From positions 4,836,001 through 4,900,000 of the forward strand of contig NZ_CP183948.1 in the NCBI RefSeq assembly GCF_052056485.1: a stretch of DNA of 64,000 nucleotides, given 5' to 3'. Position 1 is the first letter of the stretch; every line of letters begins with the position of its first letter. The notes under the pieces were generated by a model. It had not been told where the DNA came from. It did no database searches and saw nothing but the letters and a program-made list of their open reading frames with translations. A program made the translations under genes and the position numbers. Shown piece by piece: positions 52,197 through 61,723 of this stretch. The DNA comes from Paenibacillus_AQ nitricinens. Its GTDB lineage: Bacteria > Bacillota > Bacilli > Paenibacillales > Paenibacillaceae.

Positions 52197-52415
52197 ATGC
52201 CACATACACTTAATAAAAACATTGATTTTTTTATAGCCGCTTTATCCCAAACTTATATCACTGCCCTGCAGCTTGATCCTGATGGTATGTATTCTGAGGT
52301 AGCCTCAGGAATTGTTGAACAGTTCTCCGATAAACAAGTACGGCTAAGAAGATATGACGGCTCTGTATCACACTATGCTAGGGACAATACAAAATTCCAG
52401 CGCAATAAAGGTTAG
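52197..52415 (+). CDS. Small hypothetical protein
   Basis: 72 aa; ACCGGAGGG lies seven bases before the ATG. The second half VRLRRYDGSVSHYARDNTKF looks like a small beta sheet. Divergent from 51478-52008. Family not recognised. Confidence 0.6.
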   Translation: MPHTLNKNIDFFIAALSQTYITALQLDPDGMYSEVASGIVEQFSDKQVRLRRYDGSVSHYARDNTKFQRNKG

Positions 52416-52430
52416 GCGAGAATGCATGCC

Positions 52431-52481
52431 AAAAAGACGTGACTGGAGAAATCATCTACAATGATCTTTCCTTCAGTCACG
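52431..52481. terminator. Terminator between 52415 and 52504
   Basis: CGTGACTG / CAGTCACG with inner ATCAT/ATGAT pairing; TTTTT tail on the minus strand. Confidence 0.85.
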
Positions 52482-52503
52482 CCTATGCTTACTCTATATC
52501 CTG

Positions 52504-53517
52504 CTAGTTAAGTATAATCCATTCCCCTTCGGCATTCGCTGACTGTACTTCCGCCTCTATGATTTCCAAAGATTCGGCTGCACTTTCCGGCGTACAAATG
52601 ACAATAGGCTTATCTTGAATAATCGCATTCAGGAAATAGACCAGCTCTCTATAGTAACCCGCATCCGGCGAAAGCTCCACCATAAAGCCTGCTCCATTAT
52701 TAGGATTCACCTTGACTTCACTACCATCAAATACAACATTTCCTCGCTCGAAGTTAACCCTGTACCCCATGTAGAAACCAAAGTCGCCCTCCAGCGTCCA
52801 GTCCACCTGAGCATTGATCACTTTTGCGTCCTTATAAAAATAGTGTGTAGACGCTATGTCATAGCCACTTCCCGGCAGAACGTTCCGTCCTAAGGTCGAT
52901 ACTTTGTCCGGTCTGCCGAACAGATAGTTAATCATATCCGTATCGTGAATATGCATATCCACAATGCATCCACCGCTTAGCTTCTCATCCAGAAACCAAT
53001 CTTTAGGAGCTCCTGAACCACGATAGAAATACCCTTCCGTCACTTTACCAAATTGCTCAGTTTCCACAACTTCTTTCAAATACTCATACCCTGGCCAAAA
53101 ACGAAGGCACTGTCCGATCATCAATTTCTTTCCACTGCGCTCCGCTGCTTCTACCATTTTCTGCGCTTCTACTGAAGTTCTAGCCATCGGCTTCTCACAA
53201 AAGACATGATATCCTCGTTCCAGCAGCGAACAAGCCATTTCAGCATGCAGGTAAGTAGGAACTGCAATATCGATCATATCCAGTTCCTCATTCGATATCA
53301 TTTTCTCCAGATCATCATAGAGACTGTAAGCTGTTAAATCATACACTTCCCGAGCGGTACTCATATTGCCGTCCGCCTTACCGTCTTTTAATTCCTCAAT
53401 TCGCAAATCACAGATAGCTTTCAGGGCGATGGGATGTCCCTCTTCCGTTAAGCGAACATAATTATCAAAATGCATCCGGCCCATAAATCCAAAACCAATC
53501 AAACCTATTCTTAACAT
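52504..53517 (-). CDS. Gfo/Idh/MocA-family oxidoreductase (inositol-dehydrogenase-like)
   Basis: Cytoplasmic NAD(P)-dependent dehydrogenase, 337 aa. Rossmann motif IGLIGFGFMGRMHFDN, HVFCEKPMART with the catalytic Lys, and GGCIVDMHIHDTDMINYL with the conserved Asp-x3-Asp/His set. Overlaps the sugar isomerase gene by seven bases, suggesting coupled steps on a polyol or keto sugar. Confidence 0.92.
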   Translation of the reverse strand: MLRIGLIGFGFMGRMHFDNYVRLTEEGHPIALKAICDLRIEELKDGKADGNMSTAREVYDLTAYSLYDDLEKMISNEELDMIDIAVPTYLHAEMACSLLERGYHVFCEKPMARTSVEAQKMVEAAERSGKKLMIGQCLRFWPGYEYLKEVVETEQFGKVTEGYFYRGSGAPKDWFLDEKLSGGCIVDMHIHDTDMINYLFGRPDKVSTLGRNVLPGSGYDIASTHYFYKDAKVINAQVDWTLEGDFGFYMGYRVNFERGNVVFDGSEVKVNPNNGAGFMVELSPDAGYYRELVYFLNAIIQDKPIVICTPESAAESLEIIEAEVQSANAEGEWIILN

Positions 53518-54389
53518 AGTGAAGCCTCCCCCGCTAAAGCTTTGAAAGTGGTACGTCCGAGAATGGCATCCATAGCTGCAGAAGTATTGAAAATAATTTG
53601 CTCCGTATAATGTGTGTATGACGGTATCATTTCACCGGTAACATAATTGTTGTATCCAATATCTTCAAGCGCTTTCATAACTGCTGGATAATCCACATCC
53701 CCGGCGAGCAGATCAACAAATCCGTGAAGCCCACCAGCCGTCCGACGGTAATCCTTGAAATGCACCTTCTTGATTCTATGGCCTAGAATCCGTATCCATT
53801 GCTCTGGATAACCGGAATGCACGATATTCCCAACATCAAGATAGGAACCTACATAACTGGAACCGACCGTATCAATAAAAGTACGTAATTCAAGCGGAGA
53901 CAGCAAGAATTTATTCCACACATTTTCGAGACCAATAGAAACGCCCGCTTGCTCAGCATCCTTGGCTAAATGACTAATCGCTTCCAGTGCTCTATCATAA
54001 GCTTTTTCATAATCAACAACCTCACAGCCCTCGATGAAATCCACACCAACAGCGCCAGGGATGACAAGAATCGTATCTACACCAAGCGCAGCCGCCAGCT
54101 CCAGTTGCTTTTTGCATACGTCGATTGCCTTGGTTCGATTCGCTTCAGATTCACTAGTCATCGCATAAGACCAATATAGCCCTGTTGCCAACCCCGCGAT
54201 CTCTAGACCTGTTTCATCAATGGAATCACGAAGAATACGCGCCTCCTTCTCAGTGGTTTGCAGACCAAGCTCACCTGACTCGTTCAAGGACAGCTCGATC
54301 CCTTCAAATCCAGCAGCTTTGGCTAGACGTACACATTCTTTAATTTCTGTTCCTTCGCGAAACGACCAGATGTTTATTCCCTTTTTCAT
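53511..54389 (-). CDS. Sugar phosphate isomerase/epimerase (TIM barrel)
   Basis: Cytoplasmic AP-endonuclease-2-like barrel enzyme, 292 aa. Family metal-binding residues appear in GFEGIELSLNE, SIGLENVWNKF, YLDVGNIVHSG, KKVHFKDYRR and TGEMIPSY. ATG at 54389 with GAGGAGGG ahead. Opposite an AraC regulator that probably controls this pair. Confidence 0.92.
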   Translation of the reverse strand: MKKGINIWSFREGTEIKECVRLAKAAGFEGIELSLNESGELGLQTTEKEARILRDSIDETGLEIAGLATGLYWSYAMTSESEANRTKAIDVCKKQLELAAALGVDTILVIPGAVGVDFIEGCEVVDYEKAYDRALEAISHLAKDAEQAGVSIGLENVWNKFLLSPLELRTFIDTVGSSYVGSYLDVGNIVHSGYPEQWIRILGHRIKKVHFKDYRRTAGGLHGFVDLLAGDVDYPAVMKALEDIGYNNYVTGEMIPSYTHYTEQIIFNTSAAMDAILGRTTFKALAGEASLC

Positions 54390-54561
54390 TTGAGCCCTCC
54401 TCAAATTTGTTGTTTTCCGTTTTCGACTCCCTAGACTTAGATGTACTTCTATCCTTTATTTATTTATATTATAATAGATTCAAAGTTCGATTTATTTAGG
54501 AAAAAAAGAGACTTTTTGCATTATTCCGATATGTTCTATTAAACATCAAGGAGGCAGTGCC

Positions 54562-55467
54562 ATGTCTGACAAAGATCCCTCTTATCCACTTAGAAAACAG
54601 GTGCCCTCTCGTGATTGGTCACCCGGAATTCACTATGCACAATTGCAGACCCTTCCTCCTTGCACCTTTCCAAGAAGAAGGCTATATGACTACGAGTTAC
54701 TCTATGTTCGCCAGGGCAAATTATTAACAAAGATGGATACGGTGGAATATGTACTGAACGCTGGGCAGCTAATCTTTCTCTCAGCTGGGGTATATCATCA
54801 GAATGCGATCCTGTCGGATTCTGACACCAAGCTTATTGGTATCCATTTTGATTTCTTTGGGGAATCCATTATTACACATGAGGAAGATATGGTAGTTAAT
54901 GAGGAAGAAGTAATGGACGATAAATTCGCCTTTGAAGCCGTGACCGCTCCTTTCATGCCATTGTCACAAGAACCGATCTACTCTCCGCCTCCCGAATGTG
55001 TTCATGCCATGGAACAACTCGTTCATGAATTCACCATGCGGCCTGCTGGCTATGAGTGGGTCTGTAGAGGGCTACTACTCGGCATTCTGACTTCGCTGCT
55101 TCGAACGCAAAACTCCCGGGATGCTGCTAAATCTTCGGTTCACACCGAGCGGCTCAGAGCATTAATCGATGAGATAGAAGAGCGGTTAGCAGAACGCTGG
55201 ACCAATAAATCCATGGCCACATCCATGAATATGCATGAGGACCACTTTGCCAAGCTCTTTCGTGAGGTCGCAGGTATGCCCCCCGGGGAATACCTCCGCT
55301 CGATCCGGCATAGGGAAGCGCGTAAGCTGCTGCGGGAAACGGATTGGCCGATTGAACGGGTGGGCGATCAGGTCGGTTATCCCGATATCCATTATTTCAG
55401 CAGGGTATTCACGGCGAATGAGGGGATTTCTCCGCGGGCGTATCGTAAGTTGTCCCGGATTCTCTAG
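54562..55467 (+). CDS. AraC-family transcriptional regulator
   Basis: 301 aa: N-terminal cupin sugar-sensing domain (YDYELLYVRQGKLLTKMDT, LNAGQLIFLSAGVYHQN) and C-terminal AraC helix-turn-helix pair (NKSMATSMNMHEDHFAKLFR, PIERVGDQVGYPDIHYFSRV). AAGGAGGC precedes the ATG. Diverges from the isomerase/dehydrogenase operon across a 172-base control region. Confidence 0.94.
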   Translation: MSDKDPSYPLRKQVPSRDWSPGIHYAQLQTLPPCTFPRRRLYDYELLYVRQGKLLTKMDTVEYVLNAGQLIFLSAGVYHQNAILSDSDTKLIGIHFDFFGESIITHEEDMVVNEEEVMDDKFAFEAVTAPFMPLSQEPIYSPPPECVHAMEQLVHEFTMRPAGYEWVCRGLLLGILTSLLRTQNSRDAAKSSVHTERLRALIDEIEERLAERWTNKSMATSMNMHEDHFAKLFREVAGMPPGEYLRSIRHREARKLLRETDWPIERVGDQVGYPDIHYFSRVFTANEGISPRAYRKLSRIL

Positions 55468-55550
55468 ATACGGAAACCCCAGAACATCTCAATCCAAGTA
55501 AGAAGAACTCGCCAAAAACATTGCGGTTGATGGATTCATGCTTATGCTTA

Positions 55551-55592
55551 AAAAGCAAAAGCCCCCTTCCCTGAAAAATTGAAGAAGGGGGC
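55551..55592 (-). terminator. Terminator downstream of the GH112 gene
   Basis: GCCCCCTTC / GAAGGGGGC stem followed by TTTTGCTTTTT on the minus strand. Confidence 0.85.
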
Positions 55593-55604
55593 GGCTCTAA
55601 ACTA

Positions 55605-55732
55605 ATTAGGGAAAAACTCCCTAATAATAAGGGGGATCCCTTTAATTGCTATCGAATCAGCTAAACTTTAGGGAGGTTTTCCCTGATTAGTAGTCTAATG
55701 ACCAAAAATCCCGGAATTTCAGGGAGAAATTC
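55605..55732. repeat. Cluster of four mini-hairpins built on AGGGA/TCCCT
   Basis: ATTAGGGA-N5-TCCCTAAT (55605-55625), AAGGGGGATCCCTTT (55629-55643), AGGGA-N5-TCCCT (55670-55684) and GGAATTTC-AGGGA-GAAATTCC (55712-55732). Lies between the GH112 stop and its terminator; the gap 55468-55824 has no gene. Confidence 0.65.
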
Positions 55733-55760
55733 CTCAATTACTCTATCGAAGCGGTACAAT

Positions 55761-55798
55761 TCAGGAAATTTGGAGACAACAGCGGCCGGAAGTCCAAA
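55761..55798 (-). repeat. Dispersed 38-base repeat, copy 2
   Basis: Reverse complement of 5941-5978 at 35 of 38 positions; 27 bases past the GH112 stop codon. A nested palindrome CGTAGCTACG follows at ~55806. Confidence 0.75.
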
Positions 55799-55824
55799 TA
55801 TTCTCCGTAGCTACGACGGACTCC

Positions 55825-57993
55825 TTAAATGTATGCCCTCATAGAATTCATATCCAGCCACACACTTTCCATTCCGTTCAATTCCAGCTCCAGTCTCATA
55901 TCATTCTCCATCAGGATCGTCGTCTTCTGGGTCTCCGCTGTGTTATTCACTGCACAAAAGCGCCCAGTCTCAGGGTAGGCATGACACTCTACATTCGGAT
56001 TCACTGAGAACCAAGAATACAATTGATCCTCTTGATGTGCAGCCCAAAAGATCGCCCGGCTCAATAATCTAGTATTCTGGATACTATACGGCAGCCCTGC
56101 AATATAAACGCCTCGACCGTCCCCAACTGAATTCACAGCAAGATTGCAGCTTTTGTCCTGCACATCCAATATTTCAGCGCCAGTCTCTGCTTGATAGATC
56201 ATGGTCATCCCTTCACCATAATCGATGTCGCCTTCCAAATCTTCCGTAATGAAATGCTCCTTTACTGGCGTTACCTTAGGCTTATTAACGCTTGCTGTAA
56301 AACCCATTTCCTTTTGAACACCTAAAATATCTGCCAGTTGAAAGAGAACCCCTTGATGCTCATAAGCCGTTGGATCACCAATTCCAATAAAGCCGCCGCC
56401 TTGATGCACCCATTCGCGAAGCGTTGCCACCACTTTCGGGTCGCTCCAGTGATCGTCACCGCTCCAAGAAGTATGAACATCACCTGCATTAATAATCACA
56501 CCGATACTAGGATCAATCCCGTGTTGCCGAATATCATCAAAGCTTATAAATTCAATGTCGAAAGGCAGTCCTGCGAGCGATTCCAGTGCCCCTATGTAGG
56601 AATAACATCTTTGATTCCATAAAGAGTGAGCCACCTGATGTGTCTGCCAAGAACGGATGTAGCCCCAAGTATTAAGAATCGCCACTTTAAACGAAGCTTT
56701 ATATGGCTGAGTCCCTTCAGCATTTGCATGAATGCCTTTAAACTGAGCCGCGATCTCCGTCACATGATCAATGAAATTAGGGAATTGGTACGCCAGACTT
56801 AGATATCCGCCATACCCCATTCTTCCAACCGATTTACGCATAAGTGCCCGGCGACATTTTATCCAGATCGGCATGGACTCCCCAACAGGATCTCCACCTT
56901 CAAAGAATACATCTGGGAAAAAGTAAGGATAGAAACGGGCTTCAGTATCCTTAATCGGAATATCCGCGATCATACGGGTCGTAACCCCATCTCCGGCAGC
57001 CCCAACCACCGCATCTAGCCCAATCTGGGAAAAATATTTACCATAAGGCTCTGTGCCTGCCCAGTGATCCCCAAAGAACATAATCGCTTTCTTACCAAAA
57101 TCATGCACCATATCAACACATTGTTTGGCATAACCTGCAATGAATTTCTGATTAAATTCCATCCAGTCCAAATACCTTGACGTCGGATTCTTAAACGGTG
57201 TGTTATATCGTCCCTGATCCACAAAATCTTCCGCAGTCAGACGATATCCATAGGCTTGTTCAAACTGATCTAATGCTAATGGACTTACGCAGCTTAGATA
57301 GCCAAACCAATTAACTTGCTTCTCCTTACCTTCCTTATTAAAAATCAAGTCAAAATTATAAAAGAAGGTAGTAAAACGAACGATATCAGTCTTCGGATGC
57401 TTTGCTAGCCAATCTTTCAGCACCTTCAATACCTGCTCTTGAGCCTCGGGATAACGAACATCCAGTGGTAAGCGATGCTCTTCCGTCCAGTTATTCGTGA
57501 TGTGATTGTACATAGAGACCGGTTCCCAAATCTGATAGGCCAAGAAACTGACGGTATATTTGTGAAACTGTTCCGCCTGCTCAAGCGTGACGATCCCCTC
57601 TGCGTAACTCCAATGTGCCGAAGGTACTATTTCTCCTGTGGTCCGGTTTACAACCTGCCAATACTTTTTAATATCTACATCTATGTTAGGAACAAATTGA
57701 TCTGCAAAAAAATCTGCCATAATATCGATGGTGTTTACCTTCGATGTCACAATCAATGGTGCAGACATCAGATAAATCTGCTGTCTATACTGTGGATGCT
57801 GCTTTGCCCACTCGTTGTCCTCACGCACCAGACATAGCGTTGAATAGATTTGCAGACCCATATCAAGAATGTCCTGCGATAGACTCGTGCCATCACTGTC
57901 ACGTACAGCATCTACGCCCCATCTCTCTACAAGATCAGCTATGACCTCTTCCATTCCTGTTTCACCAGGTAGTGTAAATCTTCCTTTATCCAC
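55825..57993 (-). CDS. GH112 galactosyl-disaccharide phosphorylase
   Basis: Cytoplasmic glycoside hydrolase family 112 enzyme, 722 aa, no signal peptide. GRFTLPGETGMEE, WGVDAVRDSDGTSLSQDILD, STLCLVREDNEWAKQHPQYR, FFGDHWAGTEPYGKYF and GDGVTTRMIADIP are the family landmarks. Known members split Gal-beta-1,3-GlcNAc/GalNAc or Gal-beta-1,4-rhamnose with phosphate to galactose 1-phosphate; which one cannot be told by eye. GTG at 57993 has GGAGGG eight bases ahead and is preferred to ATG 58008. Last gene of a binding protein-permease-permease-phosphorylase operon. Confidence 0.92.
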   Translation of the reverse strand: MDKGRFTLPGETGMEEVIADLVERWGVDAVRDSDGTSLSQDILDMGLQIYSTLCLVREDNEWAKQHPQYRQQIYLMSAPLIVTSKVNTIDIMADFFADQFVPNIDVDIKKYWQVVNRTTGEIVPSAHWSYAEGIVTLEQAEQFHKYTVSFLAYQIWEPVSMYNHITNNWTEEHRLPLDVRYPEAQEQVLKVLKDWLAKHPKTDIVRFTTFFYNFDLIFNKEGKEKQVNWFGYLSCVSPLALDQFEQAYGYRLTAEDFVDQGRYNTPFKNPTSRYLDWMEFNQKFIAGYAKQCVDMVHDFGKKAIMFFGDHWAGTEPYGKYFSQIGLDAVVGAAGDGVTTRMIADIPIKDTEARFYPYFFPDVFFEGGDPVGESMPIWIKCRRALMRKSVGRMGYGGYLSLAYQFPNFIDHVTEIAAQFKGIHANAEGTQPYKASFKVAILNTWGYIRSWQTHQVAHSLWNQRCYSYIGALESLAGLPFDIEFISFDDIRQHGIDPSIGVIINAGDVHTSWSGDDHWSDPKVVATLREWVHQGGGFIGIGDPTAYEHQGVLFQLADILGVQKEMGFTASVNKPKVTPVKEHFITEDLEGDIDYGEGMTMIYQAETGAEILDVQDKSCNLAVNSVGDGRGVYIAGLPYSIQNTRLLSRAIFWAAHQEDQLYSWFSVNPNVECHAYPETGRFCAVNNTAETQKTTILMENDMRLELELNGMESVWLDMNSMRAYI

Positions 57994-58019
57994 ACAAATT
58001 CCCTCCATGACTTTGTTGT

Positions 58020-58874
58020 TCAGCCCTTAATTCCGCCAGCGCTTATGCCTTGGAGCAATTGTTTTTGTCCTACCACATATAGGAGAATCGTTGGAATGAG
58101 TACCAAGATCAATGCGGCAAATAGTGCGCTCCAATCTGTAGCATACCTTTGAACCTCAAACAGATTGGCTAAGCCCACCGGTAATGTTTTTTTGCTATCC
58201 GTCTGAATTAGAACTAATGCCAGTGGATACTCATTCCAAAAGCCCATCGCTGCCAGCATACAGACCGTTACAATTCCTGGCTTAGCCAGTGGCGCAATGA
58301 TTCTGACGAGTACCCCTGTATTCCCGCAACCGTCAATCTTAGCGGCTTCTTCATAATCTCTAGGGACAGATCGTAGAAATCCGCTCAACACAAAGATCGC
58401 AAAGGGAAACTGAAGGACAGCATAGATCAAACCGAGCATCCCGCGATTGTCCAGCATCCCGAAAGAATTCACTTGAATAAATAAAGGGACCATAATATAA
58501 GAAGCTTGAAGAAAGATACAGGCCATATAAATATTAAGAATCATTTTGGAACCCCAAAACTTAAATCTTGTTAATACATAAGCTATAGGGACCACAAAAA
58601 TAACTAGAATCGCAGTTGAAAGCACCACTAGAAAGATAGAATTCAGGAAATAACTTCCCATCTTGGATTTCTGAAAAGCACGTACATAATTATCCAAGTG
58701 TAAGGCTTGTGGAAAGGCAAAAGGATCGGTTAAAAATTCCGTGTTGCTCTTAAATGAGGCTAAAAGATTCCATACAAACGGATATAACAAAACAATGGTA
58801 GCCACAATCAGAAACAGCCGAGTGATCCAATTGATAATGTTCATTTTTATAAGACTCTGTTGATTACTGTTCAC
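58020..58874 (-). CDS. Carbohydrate ABC transporter permease (MalG type)
   Basis: Inner-membrane permease, 284 aa, six hydrophobic segments; EAA loop EEAAKIDGCGNTGVLVRIIA near residue 190. GTG start with GGGGAGAAGG ahead. Nine bases after its partner permease, 26 bases before the GH112 gene. Confidence 0.95.
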   Translation of the reverse strand: MNSNQQSLIKMNIINWITRLFLIVATIVLLYPFVWNLLASFKSNTEFLTDPFAFPQALHLDNYVRAFQKSKMGSYFLNSIFLVVLSTAILVIFVVPIAYVLTRFKFWGSKMILNIYMACIFLQASYIMVPLFIQVNSFGMLDNRGMLGLIYAVLQFPFAIFVLSGFLRSVPRDYEEAAKIDGCGNTGVLVRIIAPLAKPGIVTVCMLAAMGFWNEYPLALVLIQTDSKKTLPVGLANLFEVQRYATDWSALFAALILVLIPTILLYVVGQKQLLQGISAGGIKG

Positions 58875-58883
58875 CCTTCTCCC

Positions 58884-59825
58884 CTACCCTTCTGCTCGAT
58901 TTGTAAGTAGTCTGGACAGAAAAGAAAGGGCAAAGGCAAAAGCAAGCGTAAAGATTGCGATCGCCATGGCATATCCAAAGTTCGCATTTTGGAAACCTTG
59001 CGTGTACATGTAATGGAGTAACACAGTAGTACCACCTGCCGGCCCACCGCCAGTCATGATAGTTACAACTATAAAGCTTAAATTGATCGTACCCGCCAGG
59101 GACAGCACGAAGGTTATACCAATGATTTCTTTTAACAGTGGGATCGTAATGCTGATAAGCTTCCGGAAATACCCCGCACCATCAATGGTCGCCGATTCGA
59201 ACACATCCGCAGAAATCCCATCAATAGCAGCGATATACATCACCATATAGTAACCAACCGCCTGCCAGATCAGAGTGACCGCTACGCACCATAATGCAGT
59301 TCGGCTATCCCCAAGCCAAGTCATAGTCAGTTGATCCAGCCCAATACTTGAGAGAATATTGTTCAAGATCCCCATGTTCGGATGAAATACAAAGGACCAT
59401 ATGATCCCGACTACCGTCAAAGAGATAATGCTGGGGAAAAAGAATACTGTCCGGTAAAAGCCGCGCTCTTTCAGCTTCGTCTGCGTCAATAGAAAAGCAA
59501 GCACTAAGCCAAAGGCTAAGGTAACCACCGGCACGACCAGCATCAGCTTGAACGTATTACTAAGCGCTTTGAGGAACATCTCATCTTGGAACATATATTT
59601 ATAGTTATCCAGAAAGATAAACTTGTTCTCATCACTCATCCCGGTTGCATCCGTAAAAGACATAACGAATGCCCGAAAGGTTGGAATGATCATAAATACG
59701 AGAGTCAACAGTAGCGCAGGAATGGTACATACGGCTATGAATAGCTTCGGATTTTTAGTTTTCGTTGACTTAGTCTTTATTTTTCTGTTTCTAGGAGCTA
59801 CTTCCGTTAGTTGCATCTCAGACAT
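58884..59825 (-). CDS. Carbohydrate ABC transporter permease (MalF type)
   Basis: Inner-membrane permease, 313 aa; Lys-rich N-tail, first helix near residues 30-50, EAA-like loop ESATIDGAGYFRKLISITIP near 215. ATG at 59825 has GAGGAG eight bases ahead; a GTG at 59834 overlaps that site. Confidence 0.95.
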   Translation of the reverse strand: MSEMQLTEVAPRNRKIKTKSTKTKNPKLFIAVCTIPALLLTLVFMIIPTFRAFVMSFTDATGMSDENKFIFLDNYKYMFQDEMFLKALSNTFKLMLVVPVVTLAFGLVLAFLLTQTKLKERGFYRTVFFFPSIISLTVVGIIWSFVFHPNMGILNNILSSIGLDQLTMTWLGDSRTALWCVAVTLIWQAVGYYMVMYIAAIDGISADVFESATIDGAGYFRKLISITIPLLKEIIGITFVLSLAGTINLSFIVVTIMTGGGPAGGTTVLLHYMYTQGFQNANFGYAMAIAIFTLAFAFALSFLSRLLTNRAEG

Positions 59826-59848
59826 CTTTCTCACTCCTCTTCATGCAA

Positions 59849-59897
59849 AATGCATCCTGTTCATAAATGTCCTTATCCATTCTTAACAGGATGCATT
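59849..59897 (-). other. Intercistronic hairpin between binding-protein and permease genes
   Basis: AATGCATCCTGTT and its exact 13-base complement enclose a 23-base loop. Without a real U-tract it likely protects the upstream binding-protein message and lowers permease expression, as in malE-malF. Confidence 0.7.
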
Positions 59898-59915
59898 GGC
59901 ATGAGATGCTATAAA

Positions 59916-61394
59916 TTATTTACTAGCTGCTTTCTCTTTACGAATCTGTGCAAAAGCTTTTTCAACATTATCCATCCATTGGTCAGTGGTCATTTGACCT
60001 GTCATGACTGGCGTCATCGTATTTTTGAACATTTCAGTGACTACACTAACCTTGGAGCCCTTCGGTAAGGATTGCCAGCCTTGCAGAATTGAAATGGAAC
60101 CATTATAAGCCTCAAACATGTCATATACACCTTTGGTCAAGTATGGCTTCGACAGCTCCTTCGCACCGTTAAGTGCATACGCACCATTAGCTTTTTCCGC
60201 GAATAATTTAACGGACTCATCCGTATACAGGAACTTCAAGAATTCTTTAGCCAGCTCTGGATTTTTAGCTTTTGCTGGAATGGAGAATTGCTCATAGCTG
60301 GAAAGCACGTACTTCTGATCCCCTTTATTAAATACAGGCACAGTGGTCATCCCAAATTCAAAGCCATTCTCTCTAGGCGAATCCTTCATTTCATTTTCCA
60401 TCCAGTTGCCGTTTACGATAAACAACGCTTTCCCCATCATCATATCGGTCTGCGATTGGGTATGATTCAGGGCAACCGTACCATCCATCAGATATCCGTC
60501 TTTAGATATTTTGTAGAATATATCCAATACTTTTTTGATCGTGTCGTTCTTAAATGATCCTTCCTCATAAGCAAAGACTTTATCTAACGTTTCTTTACCA
60601 CCCGCACTAGCAATGGCAGGATACAGGATTTCTTCCAAATAGTCCGGATAGATGCCTTGGTAAGTGAACAAAGCTCTTTTCGTTTTCGTTCCATCTGCAT
60701 TGACCAAGAAGTTCTCTTCTTTTTTCAGCTCATCGCCTAAAGCAAAGAACTCATCCCAAGTCTCAGGAACACTCCAGCCTTTTTCCGCGAACAATGTTTT
60801 GTTGTAAATCAAGCCCATCGGTCCAGCGTTAAAAGGTGCCAGATAGATCTTCCCGTCTTGATACGGCTGAAATCTTGTGCTGTCCAGCATTCCTGGAAGA
60901 ATCATATCCTTTAGCGTCTCATCTTTATCTAATGCTTTGCTTTCGAATACATCACTGATATCTAGGAGTCCTTTTTCTTTAATGAGGGACAACATAATCC
61001 CACTTTGCTCTGTGTCCGTAACAGATAGGAAGTCAGGAGGATTGCCGGCCACAATCTGTGGTCTGATCACTTCACCAACCTTAGGGTTGATCGTCATATT
61101 CACTTTTACCCCTGGATAAGTACTCTCGAATTTGCTGACAATTTCATTCCAATAATCGGCGCCATATCCTCCTTGGAATACAGCAATACTCAGTTCCTTG
61201 TTATCAAATTCCTTCTTAGCATCCTCTTTAGAAGTATTCTCAGCGTTCGTTGTACTTGTGGCTTGCGCGGTACTTGTAGCTTTTGTTGCATTCGAATCAT
61301 TTGAAGCCGCAGGTTTATTCGTGCTATTCCCACAGCCAACCAACCCTACACCTAGCAGCGTAACCGCTAATAACGTACTCATCGTCTTTCTCAT
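59916..61394 (-). CDS. Sugar ABC transporter substrate-binding lipoprotein
   Basis: Exported lipoprotein, 492 aa, lipobox LVGC with Cys21, a Thr/Ala/Asn linker to ~60, then a family-1 solute-binding fold (LSIAVFQGGYGADYWNEIVS, FESTYPGVKVNMTI, PWDEFFALG-like WDEFFALGDELKK, SQTDMMMGKALFIVNGNWM). GGAGGGCG precedes the ATG. First gene of the GH112 import operon; cargo inferred to be a galactosyl disaccharide. Confidence 0.94.
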   Translation of the reverse strand: MRKTMSTLLAVTLLGVGLVGCGNSTNKPAASNDSNATKATSTAQATSTTNAENTSKEDAKKEFDNKELSIAVFQGGYGADYWNEIVSKFESTYPGVKVNMTINPKVGEVIRPQIVAGNPPDFLSVTDTEQSGIMLSLIKEKGLLDISDVFESKALDKDETLKDMILPGMLDSTRFQPYQDGKIYLAPFNAGPMGLIYNKTLFAEKGWSVPETWDEFFALGDELKKEENFLVNADGTKTKRALFTYQGIYPDYLEEILYPAIASAGGKETLDKVFAYEEGSFKNDTIKKVLDIFYKISKDGYLMDGTVALNHTQSQTDMMMGKALFIVNGNWMENEMKDSPRENGFEFGMTTVPVFNKGDQKYVLSSYEQFSIPAKAKNPELAKEFLKFLYTDESVKLFAEKANGAYALNGAKELSKPYLTKGVYDMFEAYNGSISILQGWQSLPKGSKVSVVTEMFKNTMTPVMTGQMTTDQWMDNVEKAFAQIRKEKAASK

Positions 61395-61723
61395 AAACGC
61401 CCTCCTTAAGATGTTCTTGCTATCAATCCAATCACAGATTCAATATTGAAAACGCTTTATCTGATAACTTAAGTATAGAAGTGTTTACGTTTAATTTACA
61501 TTTACAATACAAACGTACCTATGTATTATTTTATCCATCTATCATTCAGGTTTCAGATATACTTATTCATCAGACTCACATGACTTGTAAACTTAGCAGT
61601 TAAAGGAATGGATAATACTAACGATTCCATAGATTATTCTTGCTTTTCGCCCATGCATATATATTCCATTCTTCTTTTTATGTTAACTTGTAAGTAAAGG
61701 ATATCGAATGGGAGGTCATCCAC
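61395..61723. other. Divergent control region of the GH112 locus
   Basis: No gene. Contains the cre-like site at 61447-61460 and a minus-strand TATACT just upstream of it, plus an AT-rich tract of TTTACA/TGTAAA motifs at 61485-61510. Confidence 0.5.
61447..61460. promoter_or_regulatory. Candidate cre (CcpA) site of the GH112 operon
   Basis: TGAAAACGCTTTAT matches the cre form TGAAAACGCTTTCA at 12 of 14, about 55 bases before the binding-protein start and just past a -10-like TATACT, a repressing position. Confidence 0.5.
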
